From contig NZ_OY764544.1 in NCBI RefSeq assembly GCF_963668475.1, positions 1,550,001 to 1,614,000 of the forward strand: a stretch of DNA of 64,000 nt, written 5' to 3'. Source of the stretch: an uncultured Methanospirillum sp. (lineage in GTDB: Archaea > Halobacteriota > Methanomicrobia > Methanomicrobiales > Methanospirillaceae). The translations under genes and the position numbers were made by a program. Positions within the stretch are counted from its first letter, which is position 1, and each line of letters opens with the position of its first letter. Shown piece after piece: positions 54,585-63,085 of the stretch. The notes under the pieces are model-generated. The model made no database searches and had not been told where the DNA came from. It worked only from the letters and a program-made list of their open reading frames with translations.

Positions 54585-55628
54585 ATGGGAACACCAGCGG
54601 GATTCTTTCTCAATGCCCTGGCCGGTTTACTGAACCGAACCCCAGCCCGGAAATCTGATCCTGCAAGAAAAAGGGTTGGAAAAGTACCAGTTTATCTTAT
54701 CACCGGGTTCCTGGGATCTGGAAAAACCACGTGCATAAACCAGATCCTCAGTTCCACTACGGGAGTCCGGTTCGGAGTGATCGTCAATGATTTCGGCTCT
54801 ATCTGTATTGACCAAAGCCTGATAGAAGGGGCTAGAGACCAGGTCATTGCACTTGAAAACGGGTGTATCTGTTGTTCACTCCGAAATAACCTATCTGAAG
54901 CGATAACCACCCTCATCAAGTCAGATTCTGAACCAGAGATCCTCGTGATCGAGGCATCAGGAGTGGCAGATCCATTTGGGATCATCAGTCTTCTCGAACA
55001 TGAAGAGGCAAAAAAGATAGTCAGAATAGCAGGTGTCATCTGTCTGGTGGATGCGGAAAACATCTCTTCAGTATCCTGGATCATGAGTCATCTTGTGAGA
55101 AAGCAGATCCGATCCGCAGACCTTATTCTTCTCAACAAGACCGACCGGATCTCTGAATCCAAAAAGGCAACCATCAGAAAAGAATGGATACCCCCCGGTA
55201 TTCCATTGCTGGAGACAGCATATGCTGCCATCCCGGTATCGTTGATTCTGGGGATAACCCATGCCGGTCCTTCTGAACATCCTTCTGCAGGAGAACCTGC
55301 CGGTCATCATCACCATGACAGTAGTGAGCATGGATTTTCTACCGTCTCCTGGACGAATACTTCACCGATTCGCCTCTCCTGCCTCCACGCATTCATGAAA
55401 AACCTGCCTCCCACAGTAATAAGGGCAAAAGGCCTTGCATACATCAATGAATTACCATTACAACAGGTCATCGTCCAGGTTGTTGGAAGGCGGGTCTCGT
55501 TGACAAAAGGCAAGCCCTGGACTACGGGAGATAAAGCAACTCAACTCACGTTTATAGGAATAAGGGACAAAATGGAAAATGATGATATCAGCAACAGGCT
55601 GGAGTCATGTCTGGTAAAACCGGCATGA
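54585..55628 (+). CDS. CobW/COG0523-family metal-chaperone GTPase
   Basis: This 347-residue G3E GTPase has Walker A GFLGSGKTTCI, VNDFG (switch), ENGCICCSL (the CxCC metal-binding motif at about residue 95), VIEASGVADP and the base-recognition NKTD. A His-rich loop (GHHHHDSSEHG) at about 240 is typical of metal chaperones. Such proteins use GTP to hand Zn, Co or Ni to a client. It lies alone, 545 bp ahead of the FmdE-transporter cassette, and fits the metal theme of this end of the window. Metal identity is not readable. Confidence 0.9.
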   Translation: MGTPAGFFLNALAGLLNRTPARKSDPARKRVGKVPVYLITGFLGSGKTTCINQILSSTTGVRFGVIVNDFGSICIDQSLIEGARDQVIALENGCICCSLRNNLSEAITTLIKSDSEPEILVIEASGVADPFGIISLLEHEEAKKIVRIAGVICLVDAENISSVSWIMSHLVRKQIRSADLILLNKTDRISESKKATIRKEWIPPGIPLLETAYAAIPVSLILGITHAGPSEHPSAGEPAGHHHHDSSEHGFSTVSWTNTSPIRLSCLHAFMKNLPPTVIRAKGLAYINELPLQQVIVQVVGRRVSLTKGKPWTTGDKATQLTFIGIRDKMENDDISNRLESCLVKPA

Positions 55629-56051
55629 TTTCCAGCCCTCTTCGATCAGATTATCCGGGATTTACATACATAACCACCCCTGACTCATTGAAATAGATTC
55701 AGAATACCAGATACCGTGTGGTTTTACAAGTAATTGATCCCATACAGATTTACTAAATCATCAGATCAAAACGTGTTTAATCATTTTTTATCCACACTGT
55801 AGAATTTTGAATCTTCTGCTTTTTAACCCGTTAAATATTGTACTCACATTTTCGTCCAATTATCCTTGACATTCCTGGCCCTCCTTACGATAAGATACCA
55901 GGTGGCATTTCTGCATCAATGAATTTTCAGAATGTAATTACACCAAAAACCGGACAGCACAGGATACAGAATTCCACGTGTGATTGTTATTTTCAAACTA
56001 CGTAAATAACACTAATTTCAAGATCGATTTCAAAATTATTAATTATTAATA

Positions 56052-56068
56052 ATTCAGTACAACTGAAT
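56052..56068. promoter_or_regulatory. 17-bp perfect palindrome upstream of the FmdE cassette
   Basis: ATTCAGT-ACA-ACTGAAT is a 7+7 inverted repeat 105-121 bp before the FmdE-family ATG, next to the AT-rich core. It suits a dimeric regulator of the metal-import cassette. It does not resemble the CATATG sites. Confidence 0.45.
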
Positions 56069-56088
56069 AAGATGCATATGAGTATTAT
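56067..56088. promoter_or_regulatory. Weaker CATATG-centred site, copy D (FmdE cassette)
   Basis: ATAAGATG-CATATG-AGTATTAT overlaps the end of the preceding palindrome. The outer ATAA/TTAT arms and the CATATGAGTA half agree with the operator at 32479, but the other half does not. It is a possible fourth member. Confidence 0.3.
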
Positions 56089-56172
56089 AATCTCAAAGTG
56101 TAACTAACAGATAACTTTGGCGATTATTTCATGAATGCATCAGATTAGTCATACCATACATGCGGGAGTACA

Positions 56173-57267
56173 ATGAAACTATTAACGTATCTGGTAATTC
56201 TGACCCTATGCTGTAGTATCCTGCCGGGCCTGGCACTCGCGGATACTGATCTGGCATATGATCTCGGATCCCGGGCAGCCACGGTGGGGATGGATCTGCT
56301 CAAGTTTGAACCTGGTGACGAGAACATCCTCGCCCTCACCAATGCCGGACATGCACAGATCAAGGGAGAGACCACAGAACGGGCACTCTCCGGGATTACT
56401 GATGTATCAGGACTCCGGAACGGCGACGGCAACCTCTTCCAGGTCAACAGACCGAACTGGAAGCCGCTCTGGTTCTACTTCTTTAATAAGAAGACCGGCC
56501 TTGCAGCTTACATGGAGGTCGATGCCTCAACCAACAGCATAAAGGGCGAAGAACGGACAGCCCTTCCGGCTGACAAAGTCTTCTCACAGATCTCGCTGAT
56601 GATGGTGGACCTGGACACGATGCTTGCACGGCCAGACGATGCAAATGCCACATTTACAAAGAAAAAATTCAGCGGTAATGAGTTCTCCCTGATCGGACTC
56701 TCCAATGTCTGGGCAAAGGGGGCTACATACGACTTTATGAATGCGGCTGCTTTCCATGACCATCTCTGCCCCGGTGTCACCTCAGGGTACATGATCATCA
56801 AGTATGTGGAGAAGAACCTCCCGATCACCAACTCGTCAGAGACGTACATCGACATCGGAAGTCCGAACTGGTGCAAAGAAGATGCATTCCAGATGATCTG
56901 GGACTCCACACCTGGAAAGAACAGTGAGTTCGTAATGGCCTTAAGTGCTGATGATGAGGCTGCACTCAAGGCAAAATACGGAACACGACCGGCAGGAATC
57001 ATCATCCGCTGGAATGATGCGGCAAAGAAAGGAACCGGAGTTGCTCTTGGGTTTGACTTTGACAAAGTGAATGCTGATACCGGAGTTGCTAACTGGACTG
57101 GACCCTCATGGGCTCCAAAACTGGTTGAGGATATCGGGATGATGCCCCTTGTAGACAAAACCGAAGACTACATAACTACCCTCAAAGAGTTCCCGGTTGA
57201 CGAAGCAAACCTGACAAAACTGAAGACAGCAGGAAATAACCCCTACAAAGTGCTGGGAATGCTGTAA
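56173..57267 (+). CDS. Exported FmdE-domain protein
   Basis: This 364-residue protein has a signal peptide (MKLLTYLVILTLCCSILPGLALA). The FmdE motif AFHDHLCPGVTSGYMI lies at about 193-208, with further conserved SPNWCKEDAFQMIWDSTPGK containing a second cysteine. FmdE domains bind metal; in methanogens they are named after formylmethanofuran dehydrogenase. Export of this one, ahead of a binding-protein-dependent importer, points to metal or metal-chelate capture outside the cell. Four genes downstream, a cytoplasmic FmdE protein closes the same unit. Confidence 0.85.
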   Translation: MKLLTYLVILTLCCSILPGLALADTDLAYDLGSRAATVGMDLLKFEPGDENILALTNAGHAQIKGETTERALSGITDVSGLRNGDGNLFQVNRPNWKPLWFYFFNKKTGLAAYMEVDASTNSIKGEERTALPADKVFSQISLMMVDLDTMLARPDDANATFTKKKFSGNEFSLIGLSNVWAKGATYDFMNAAAFHDHLCPGVTSGYMIIKYVEKNLPITNSSETYIDIGSPNWCKEDAFQMIWDSTPGKNSEFVMALSADDEAALKAKYGTRPAGIIIRWNDAAKKGTGVALGFDFDKVNADTGVANWTGPSWAPKLVEDIGMMPLVDKTEDYITTLKEFPVDEANLTKLKTAGNNPYKVLGML

Positions 57268-57302
57268 GGAGACATAAATCCACCTATTTGACGAGGAATC
57301 AC

Positions 57303-58448
57303 ATGACACGATTATCAATGTTTTCAATTACTGTACCCTTTAAAATTCTGACACTCATTGCCCTCCTAGGACTGCTCGCAGTACCGGCAGCGATGGCCGC
57401 TGATACTACCGCTGACAAGACCGTTACCGACAGTTACGGGAGATCCGTTTCGATCCCGTCAGAGCCGAAAGAGGTCATCTGCTCTGGATCCGGTTGTCTT
57501 CGGTACCTGACCTATCTCGGAGCACAAAATCTTGCCTCCGGTGTTGACAGTATCGAGAAGGAACCGCAGAAGATGGATGCACGTGGATACGCACTCCTCA
57601 ATCCACAGTTCAAGGATCTCCCCCTCTTTGGCGAATACAGGGGAAAAGATGACCCTGAAAAGATCATCGCAATCAGTCCGGAGGTAATCTTCAAGATCAG
57701 CTCAACAGGACAGACAGAGGCGGCTACCAAGGATGAAGCAGACAAACTCTCCTCCAAGACCAGCATCCCGGTCATCATGATGCCGTACGGATCGCTCCGG
57801 ACTGCAGAAGAGCAGGAGCAGATGTTCAGCACCCTTCGTCTCATGGGAGATGTCACCGGGAAGAAAGACCGGGCAGAAGAACTGATCTCTTACATCGAGA
57901 AAACGATTGCAGATCTGCAAAGCAGAACCAAGGGCATCCCAGAATCTGAACAGAAGACAGCCTATGTCGGCGGTGTCAGTTATGCAGGAGCTCACGGCAT
58001 CATCTCAACCGAACCGGCATATCCACCGTTCCTCTGGGACAACATCAAAAATGTCGCAGGAAAGATGGGCTCTCAACATGCCGATGTAGCAAAGGAAGCT
58101 ATCGTAGACTGGGATCCTGACTACCTGTTCATGGATGTCGGAACACTTCAGATGGATAGTGATGGAGGAATTGGTGAACTCAAGAATGATCCGGCACTTG
58201 CAGGTCTGAAAGCAGTCAAGAACGGAAACGTCTACGGAGTTCTGCCGTACAACTGGTATAGCACTAACTACGAGAACGTTCTCGCAGACGCATACTACAT
58301 CGGCAAGATTGTGTACCCTGACAAGTTTGCTGACGTTGATCCAGAAGCGAAAGCAGATGAGATCATGACCACGTTCCTTGGATCATCCCCGCTCAAGGAT
58401 ATCAACTCCCAGTACAAGAACATGGGATTTACCAAACTGACCATCTGA
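57303..58448 (+). CDS. FepB/BtuF-type ABC transporter substrate-binding protein (FmdE cassette)
   Basis: This 381-residue binding protein uses the ATG at 57303, which follows GAGG at the right spacing and gives a signal peptide (FKILTLIALLGLLAVPAAMA). The mature protein has KTVTDSYGRSVSIPSEPKEVI, CSGSGCLRYLTYLGAQ, ISPEVIFKISS, VSYAGAHG and VDWDPDYLFMDVGT in the C-lobe. It is a paralogue of the one at 47561. The CSGSGC segment at the ligand-facing loop is unusual and might contact a metal. It is followed by the permease after 51 bases. Confidence 0.9.
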   Translation: MTRLSMFSITVPFKILTLIALLGLLAVPAAMAADTTADKTVTDSYGRSVSIPSEPKEVICSGSGCLRYLTYLGAQNLASGVDSIEKEPQKMDARGYALLNPQFKDLPLFGEYRGKDDPEKIIAISPEVIFKISSTGQTEAATKDEADKLSSKTSIPVIMMPYGSLRTAEEQEQMFSTLRLMGDVTGKKDRAEELISYIEKTIADLQSRTKGIPESEQKTAYVGGVSYAGAHGIISTEPAYPPFLWDNIKNVAGKMGSQHADVAKEAIVDWDPDYLFMDVGTLQMDSDGGIGELKNDPALAGLKAVKNGNVYGVLPYNWYSTNYENVLADAYYIGKIVYPDKFADVDPEAKADEIMTTFLGSSPLKDINSQYKNMGFTKLTI

Positions 58449-58499
58449 ATTAGGAATGAGTAACTCCCTGATTCACTTCATTTTTTGGAGAAGAGTATC

Positions 58500-59570
58500 A
58501 TGCACCTAGCTGATGGAAAAACTCCTGCCGACTATCTCGGATACATCAGGGTGAAGATCCTCTGCATATGTGCCGGAATAATCCTGGTGTTCCTTCTTCT
58601 GATCCTCTCGATATCGGTAGGAGCAGTATCTATTCCTCCAGGTGACGTGCTCTTCACCCTGCTCGGACAGAATGTAAGTACCAAATGGGATGCGATCATC
58701 TGGAACATCCGTCTCCCTCAGGCTTTGACAGCAATCGTCGCCGGAGTGGGACTTTCAGTAGCCGGGGTTGCCATGCAGTCGATCCTGAGAAATCCCCTCG
58801 GATCGCCCTTTACCCTGGGTATCTCAAATGCCGGTGCATTTGGTGCGGCCGTGTCAGTTATCCTGCTCGGAACCGGCCAGATGCACTCAACCGTTGCCGG
58901 TGCGGTCACCATCAACAACCCGTACACCACGACAATCATGGCTTTCATCTTCTGCATGATTGCAACCGGTATCATCCTGATGATCTCCCGGATCAGGGGG
59001 GCATCTCCCGAGGTGATGGTACTCACCGGAGTGGCACTCTCCTCGCTCTTTACTGCAGGCACCATGTTCCTACAGTATTTTGCTTCAGATACGCAGCTCG
59101 CAGCCGTGGTGTTCTGGACGTTCGGTGATGTGAGCAGGGCAAACTGGCCTGAACTCGTCCTCATGACGGTGCTCGTCACACTCTCCACGATCTACTTCCT
59201 CAGTAACCGGTGGAACTACAACGCCATCGATGCAGGCAACGAGACTGCAAAAGGGCTCGGTGTCAATGTTGAGCGGGTCCGTATCATTGGAATGACAGTT
59301 GCAGCCCTGATTACGGCTGTTATTGTCGCATTCCTCGGGGTCATCGGGTTTGTCGGCCTTGTATGCCCGCACATGGTTCGCAGGATCATCGGAGACGATC
59401 AACGGTTCTTAATTCCAGGTTCGTGTGTGATGGGAGGAATCCTGCTTCTGGCGTCAGATACTGTGGCACGGCTCATCGTTGCCCCGTATGTGCTCCCGGT
59501 GGCGGTTCTCACGGCTTTTATGGGAGCTCCGGCTTTCATTTATCTTATCATCAGGGGGTATCGTCGATGA
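58500..59570 (+). CDS. FecCD/BtuC-family ABC transporter permease (FmdE cassette)
   Basis: This 356-residue polytopic permease of about ten helices starts at the ATG at 58500, nine bases after GGAG; an in-frame TTG at 58485 overlaps that site and is rejected. Family motifs are IIWNIRLPQALTAIVAGVGLSVAGVAMQSIL, DAGNETAKGLGVNVERVRIIG and FVGLVCPHMVRRIIGDDQR. It is nearly colinear with the permease at 46482. Its stop overlaps the ATPase start (ATGA). Confidence 0.93.
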   Translation: MHLADGKTPADYLGYIRVKILCICAGIILVFLLLILSISVGAVSIPPGDVLFTLLGQNVSTKWDAIIWNIRLPQALTAIVAGVGLSVAGVAMQSILRNPLGSPFTLGISNAGAFGAAVSVILLGTGQMHSTVAGAVTINNPYTTTIMAFIFCMIATGIILMISRIRGASPEVMVLTGVALSSLFTAGTMFLQYFASDTQLAAVVFWTFGDVSRANWPELVLMTVLVTLSTIYFLSNRWNYNAIDAGNETAKGLGVNVERVRIIGMTVAALITAVIVAFLGVIGFVGLVCPHMVRRIIGDDQRFLIPGSCVMGGILLLASDTVARLIVAPYVLPVAVLTAFMGAPAFIYLIIRGYRR

Positions 59571-60352
59571 TTCTCAATGTGGAAGAACTGAAATTTCTAT
59601 ACAGAAACAGGGAAATACTGGAGAATGTCGCACTTGAGGTGAACCACGGGGAGATGGTTGCCATCCTCGGACCGAATGGGGTCGGAAAGACAACACTTCT
59701 CAAATGTCTCAACCGGATCCTGAAGCCCAGGAGCGGCCAGGTATACCTTGATGGTGCAGAAGTCGGTAGTCTTGACACAGGTGAGATAGCACGGCGGGCA
59801 GGATATGTCCCCCAGCGGGTCGAAACCGGGAGACTTACGGCTTTTGATGCGGTTCTCCTCGGTCGACGCCCCCATATCAAATGGGATGTCACCCCTCATG
59901 ATTTGAGTATCGTAGATGCAGTCTTCACCCGGCTATCGATGGAATCTCTCCGGCTCTCATATATTGACGAGATGAGCGGGGGAGAACTCCAGAAGATTGC
60001 AATCGCCCGGGCTCTGGTCCAGGAACCGCGGATCCTCCTCCTTGATGAACCGACAAGCAGTCTTGACCTCAAAAACCAGGTGGAGATCCTCTCAACGATC
60101 CACGGAATCGTGAGAGAACATGGAATTGCTGCGGTAATGACGATGCATGATCTCAACCAGGCATTCCGGTATGCAGACCGGTTTATCTTCCTGAAGAATG
60201 GCAGGATACATTTTCAGGGAGACAGGAGTTCGGTATCTCCGAAGATGATCGAGGAGGTCTATGGTCTGCCGGTGGTCATGGGGACAATAGAAGGTATCAC
60301 CTGTATCATGCCAGGCCTCCCCGGTGCCGGGATGGTACACCAGGAGAATTAA
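59567..60352 (+). CDS. FepC/BtuD-type ABC transporter ATP-binding protein (FmdE cassette)
   Basis: This 261-residue ATPase starts at the ATG at 59567 inside the permease stop. The longer open frame upstream is only the permease read in another frame. Motifs are Walker A GPNGVGKTTLL, YVPQRVETG, signature MSGGELQKIAIARAL, Walker B LLLLDEPTSSLD and MTMHDLNQAFRYADR. It is a paralogue of the ATPase at 45649. It powers import through the permease above. Confidence 0.93.
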   Translation: MILNVEELKFLYRNREILENVALEVNHGEMVAILGPNGVGKTTLLKCLNRILKPRSGQVYLDGAEVGSLDTGEIARRAGYVPQRVETGRLTAFDAVLLGRRPHIKWDVTPHDLSIVDAVFTRLSMESLRLSYIDEMSGGELQKIAIARALVQEPRILLLDEPTSSLDLKNQVEILSTIHGIVREHGIAAVMTMHDLNQAFRYADRFIFLKNGRIHFQGDRSSVSPKMIEEVYGLPVVMGTIEGITCIMPGLPGAGMVHQEN

Positions 60353-60359
60353 GATTACT

Positions 60360-60995
60360 ATGTGTTCAAACGATTCAACAAAAACAGAACCGCAGCCTGA
60401 ATACGCATCATTTGAGGATGCAGCAGAGTTTCACGGGCATGTCTGTCCCGGTCTTTCAAGCGGATACCAGGTTGCGATTGCAGCCATGAAGGCACTCGGA
60501 GTTACAAGGCCAAAAGATGAAGAACTTGTAGCCATTGCCGAGACCGATGCCTGTGGGGTTGATGCCATCCAGGTGGTCACCGGATGTACAGCAGGAAAAG
60601 GAAACCTGGTCATCCATGATTATGGAAAGCATGTGTTCACCTTTTACTGCCGGGAGAGTGGCAAAGCGGTCAGAGCCATGACCTGCCTTGAGGAGTTCAT
60701 GCCACAAAAACCAGAGATGGATGCACTCAGGCCAAAGGTCTTCTCAGGCACGGCTACCGAAGAAGAGCAGACAACGTTCTATGCCATGATGAACCAGGTC
60801 TCAAAAGCCATCCTTGAGGCACCATCAGAAAAGGTTGTGAAACTTGAGTTTGTCCAGATGGAACCTCCAAAGAAGGCACGGATATTCACCTCGATTCCAT
60901 GCGGATGCTGCGGTGAGATGGTGGCAGATGCAAAGACCCGTGAGCATGAAGGGAAGCAGATCTGCATGACCTGTTTCCTGAAGTTGAAAGAATGA
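60360..60995 (+). CDS. Cytoplasmic FmdE-family protein with zinc finger
   Basis: This 211-residue protein has no signal peptide. Its N-terminal FmdE domain shows AEFHGHVCPGLSSGYQVAIAAM, ETDACGVDAIQVVTGCTAGKGNLVIHDYGKHVFTFY. The C-terminal treble-clef-type zinc site is CGCCGEMVADAKTREHEGKQICMTC. This is the classic FmdE architecture. It should hold or traffic the metal brought in by the transporter, perhaps toward Mo/W formylmethanofuran dehydrogenase, though direct proof for that role is lacking. The ATG at 60360 begins just after the ATPase stop. Confidence 0.9.
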   Translation: MCSNDSTKTEPQPEYASFEDAAEFHGHVCPGLSSGYQVAIAAMKALGVTRPKDEELVAIAETDACGVDAIQVVTGCTAGKGNLVIHDYGKHVFTFYCRESGKAVRAMTCLEEFMPQKPEMDALRPKVFSGTATEEEQTTFYAMMNQVSKAILEAPSEKVVKLEFVQMEPPKKARIFTSIPCGCCGEMVADAKTREHEGKQICMTCFLKLKE

Positions 60996-61012
60996 GAGTT
61001 TCCAGTTACAGA

Positions 61013-61858
61013 TCAGAGATAAAACCTGCTCTTCTTCTTTCTCATCTCCTCTTCAGTCACTCCTTCTGTCCTCAGTTTGTACGACCAGCTCTCTGACATG
61101 TCATTGATGGATATCAGATGGTCCGGACAAGCCACCACACAGGCAAGACAGGCGATGCAGGAGTCTTTCCCTGCTCTTCCAGTCTCCGGATCCATAGATC
61201 CTGTCGGACAGCAACGGACACAGCTCCCACAATCTGTACATGAACCCTGCCGGGCAGGCATTTGTGTAAGAATCCTGAATCTGAACTCTTCGATGCTGTC
61301 GAGGAATTCATCAGAGTGTGATGTCCGTTCCATCTCACCAAGAGTCCTACAATCCTCCCCGGTGAACCTGCAAAGAACCTGTTCAGCATAGGCACGGGCA
61401 ATCTCTAAATCAGACTGATCAGGCCTGCCTTCCATCGCTTTCCATCCGCCGAGGTTGAAGGTGTGCGATCCACAGAACTCAGCCGAGGCAACAACAGAAA
61501 AGCCCTGGTTCTCAAGCAGTGACCTGGTTGTCTCATGGGCGGGATGAATACCAAATCCTCCATACGTAAAGAACAGGGCAATCTTTTTTCCATGACCCTG
61601 GAGAGTGGCTAGCCACTCCCTGACCACACGGGGAGCCCGCCATGAGTGAACGGGCAGTCCCAGGACAACTACATCACCGGAGCCGGGGATGACCCCTGCG
61701 TTGCGTGAAGTATACGGAGTAATATCAATTAATGTGGCATCTGCACCAAGCCGGACATATTCCTCCTTGATTACTCCGGCTATTCGTGCGGTGTTTCCCG
61801 TTGCCGAGAAGTACCAGATATCAATCTTCAGGGGTGGTTGGTTGTGTTGAGCAGACAT
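61013..61858 (-). CDS. Flavodoxin-like / 2x[4Fe-4S] ferredoxin fusion protein (EFR1 type)
   Basis: This 281-residue soluble redox protein has an N-terminal flavodoxin-like FMN-binding half (WYFSATGNTARIAGVI phosphate loop; VVVLGLPVHSWRAPRVV; FFTYGGFGIHPAH). A C-terminal dicluster ferredoxin domain follows (CTDCGSCVRCCP, CIACLACVVACP). It likely couples two-electron flavin chemistry to one-electron clusters. The ATG at 61858 follows GAGGATC, and the MarR gene lies just upstream in the same direction, so it is probably MarR-controlled. Confidence 0.88.
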   Translation of the reverse strand: MSAQHNQPPLKIDIWYFSATGNTARIAGVIKEEYVRLGADATLIDITPYTSRNAGVIPGSGDVVVLGLPVHSWRAPRVVREWLATLQGHGKKIALFFTYGGFGIHPAHETTRSLLENQGFSVVASAEFCGSHTFNLGGWKAMEGRPDQSDLEIARAYAEQVLCRFTGEDCRTLGEMERTSHSDEFLDSIEEFRFRILTQMPARQGSCTDCGSCVRCCPTGSMDPETGRAGKDSCIACLACVVACPDHLISINDMSESWSYKLRTEGVTEEEMRKKKSRFYL

Positions 61859-61915
61859 ATGATCCTCTTTTAGTAATAGACTTAACAATAATTCGGTTGA
61901 AAAAAATTACCCGGA

Positions 61916-62371
61916 CTACATGAACTCGCCGGCTGTCTCTTCTATTGACCTGATAACACGCATCAGAAAGGTGTACTGATCAGCGGTGATATCACCGAGT
62001 TTCTCCTGCATGCGTGAAAAAATGATGGCGTGGTGCTGTTCATGACCAAGGTATGCGATCTGCCCACGGGGAGTGAGTCTCAGGCGGGTCTCTTTCTCAT
62101 TGTCAGGACTGCGATATCGTTCAACCAGATTTTTCTCTGCGAGTCGTGCAATCATTTGAGAGACAGCACTTTTGGAGATCCCTAGAGACGAAGCAAGAGA
62201 GGTGACATTGATATCCTGATTCTGGCCTATCGCCATGATCGTGTGTATCTCTGATCCATAGAGGAGATCACCAGAGCCATAGTCACGGGGGGTTTTTTCC
62301 AGTTCACCCATTTTATTGAGGATCCGGATCCACCCGGCAGAGAACTGCATCATTTCAGCAGACGTTACCAT
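61916..62371 (-). CDS. MarR-family transcriptional regulator
   Basis: This 151-residue winged-helix protein has a typical MarR core: LLYGSEIHTIMAIGQNQDINVTSLA, then the recognition helix region LGISKSAVSQMIARLAEKNLVERYRSPDNEKETRLRLTPRG with the basic wing. MarR dimers bind palindromes near their own promoters and are released by ligands or oxidation. A perfect inverted repeat lies 34-56 bp upstream of the start and overlaps the predicted TATA box. The flavodoxin-ferredoxin gene follows it after 57 bases. Confidence 0.9.
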   Translation of the reverse strand: MVTSAEMMQFSAGWIRILNKMGELEKTPRDYGSGDLLYGSEIHTIMAIGQNQDINVTSLASSLGISKSAVSQMIARLAEKNLVERYRSPDNEKETRLRLTPRGQIAYLGHEQHHAIIFSRMQEKLGDITADQYTFLMRVIRSIEETAGEFM

Positions 62372-62404
62372 ATCAGCCTCACGTCACCTTTTCTCATGGT
62401 CCAT

Positions 62405-62427
62405 TATTGGTAAGCATATTACCAATA
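62405..62427. promoter_or_regulatory. Palindromic MarR operator candidate
   Basis: TATTGGTAA and TTACCAATA are exact 9-bp inverted arms across GCATA. Read leftward, the right arm merges into ATTATATT, a good TATA box for the marR gene, so occupation would block its promoter. Size and shape match typical MarR operators. Confidence 0.65.
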
Positions 62428-62505
62428 TAATTGATCGCTCGACCACATGAACGCCATACGACAAAGAATATATATTTTTGCGCACATGAGTAGCACAGAG
62501 GCGAT

Positions 62506-62826
62506 ATGATGGTATGGAATAAGTATTACACCCGGGCCATGATACTGCTGAGTCTTCTCTCGGTCTGCCTGATCATGCCGGTGTCTGCATATAATGGATA
62601 CCTGGATGGCGGTTTCCTTGGCATTCCGTCTGACATCTACTCACGGATGGATCCCTCTGTCACGAACAATATTATAGGGACTGTTCAAGAGAAGACACTC
62701 TTTGGACTATCTGATGACAAACCCCTTCAGACAGGATACTGGAAGAGGCCATCCTACAATCTCTGGCAAAGGAACAGATACAGCATCTTTAATCCATTCT
62801 GGTTCCAACCTACCTTCTTCTTCTGA
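62506..62826 (+). CDS. Small exported protein of unknown function
   Basis: This 106-residue protein has a signal peptide (YYTRAMILLSLLSVCLIMPVSA) and a Trp/Tyr/Phe-rich mature part ending WFQPTFFF. The start has GAGG four bases ahead and an AATATATATTTTT TATA box at 62468. No family is recognised. It is divergent from marR, so the palindrome between them could control it too. About 260 gene-free bases follow. Confidence 0.6.
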   Translation: MMVWNKYYTRAMILLSLLSVCLIMPVSAYNGYLDGGFLGIPSDIYSRMDPSVTNNIIGTVQEKTLFGLSDDKPLQTGYWKRPSYNLWQRNRYSIFNPFWFQPTFFF

Positions 62827-63085
62827 CTTTTTTTATCTGATGAATCACCCGGGTGGAGAGAGTGCAACCGTGACATCCTGAACGGTGATAATACTGCATG
62901 TTCCATTCCTGCTGCTAGTCCCAGTATCATCGTTGTCATCCCGTTTTTTACCTGAATACGACATAGTACATAGTTGCTAGCTCAACTAACATGATCAGAC
63001 CTCCAGAAAGGATCTGAAGTCGTCTGCCCAATCTTCAAATGTAAATACATGTCCGGTACCCGGACATCAGGAACCACATGATACG

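Larger units (their letters stand above)
55629..56172. other. 544-bp AT-rich upstream region of the FmdE cassette
   Basis: No gene is seen. Toward its right end are a perfect 17-bp palindrome and a CATATG-containing palindrome, listed separately. The remainder is AT-rich, with TTATTAATTATTAATAAT near 56036-56053 that could hold a TATA box. Confidence 0.5.

Noticed and set aside
48700..54585. Attachment-site direct repeats around the putative element
   Set aside because: Reading both flanks by eye gave no convincing direct repeat, and no tRNA gene lies at either end.
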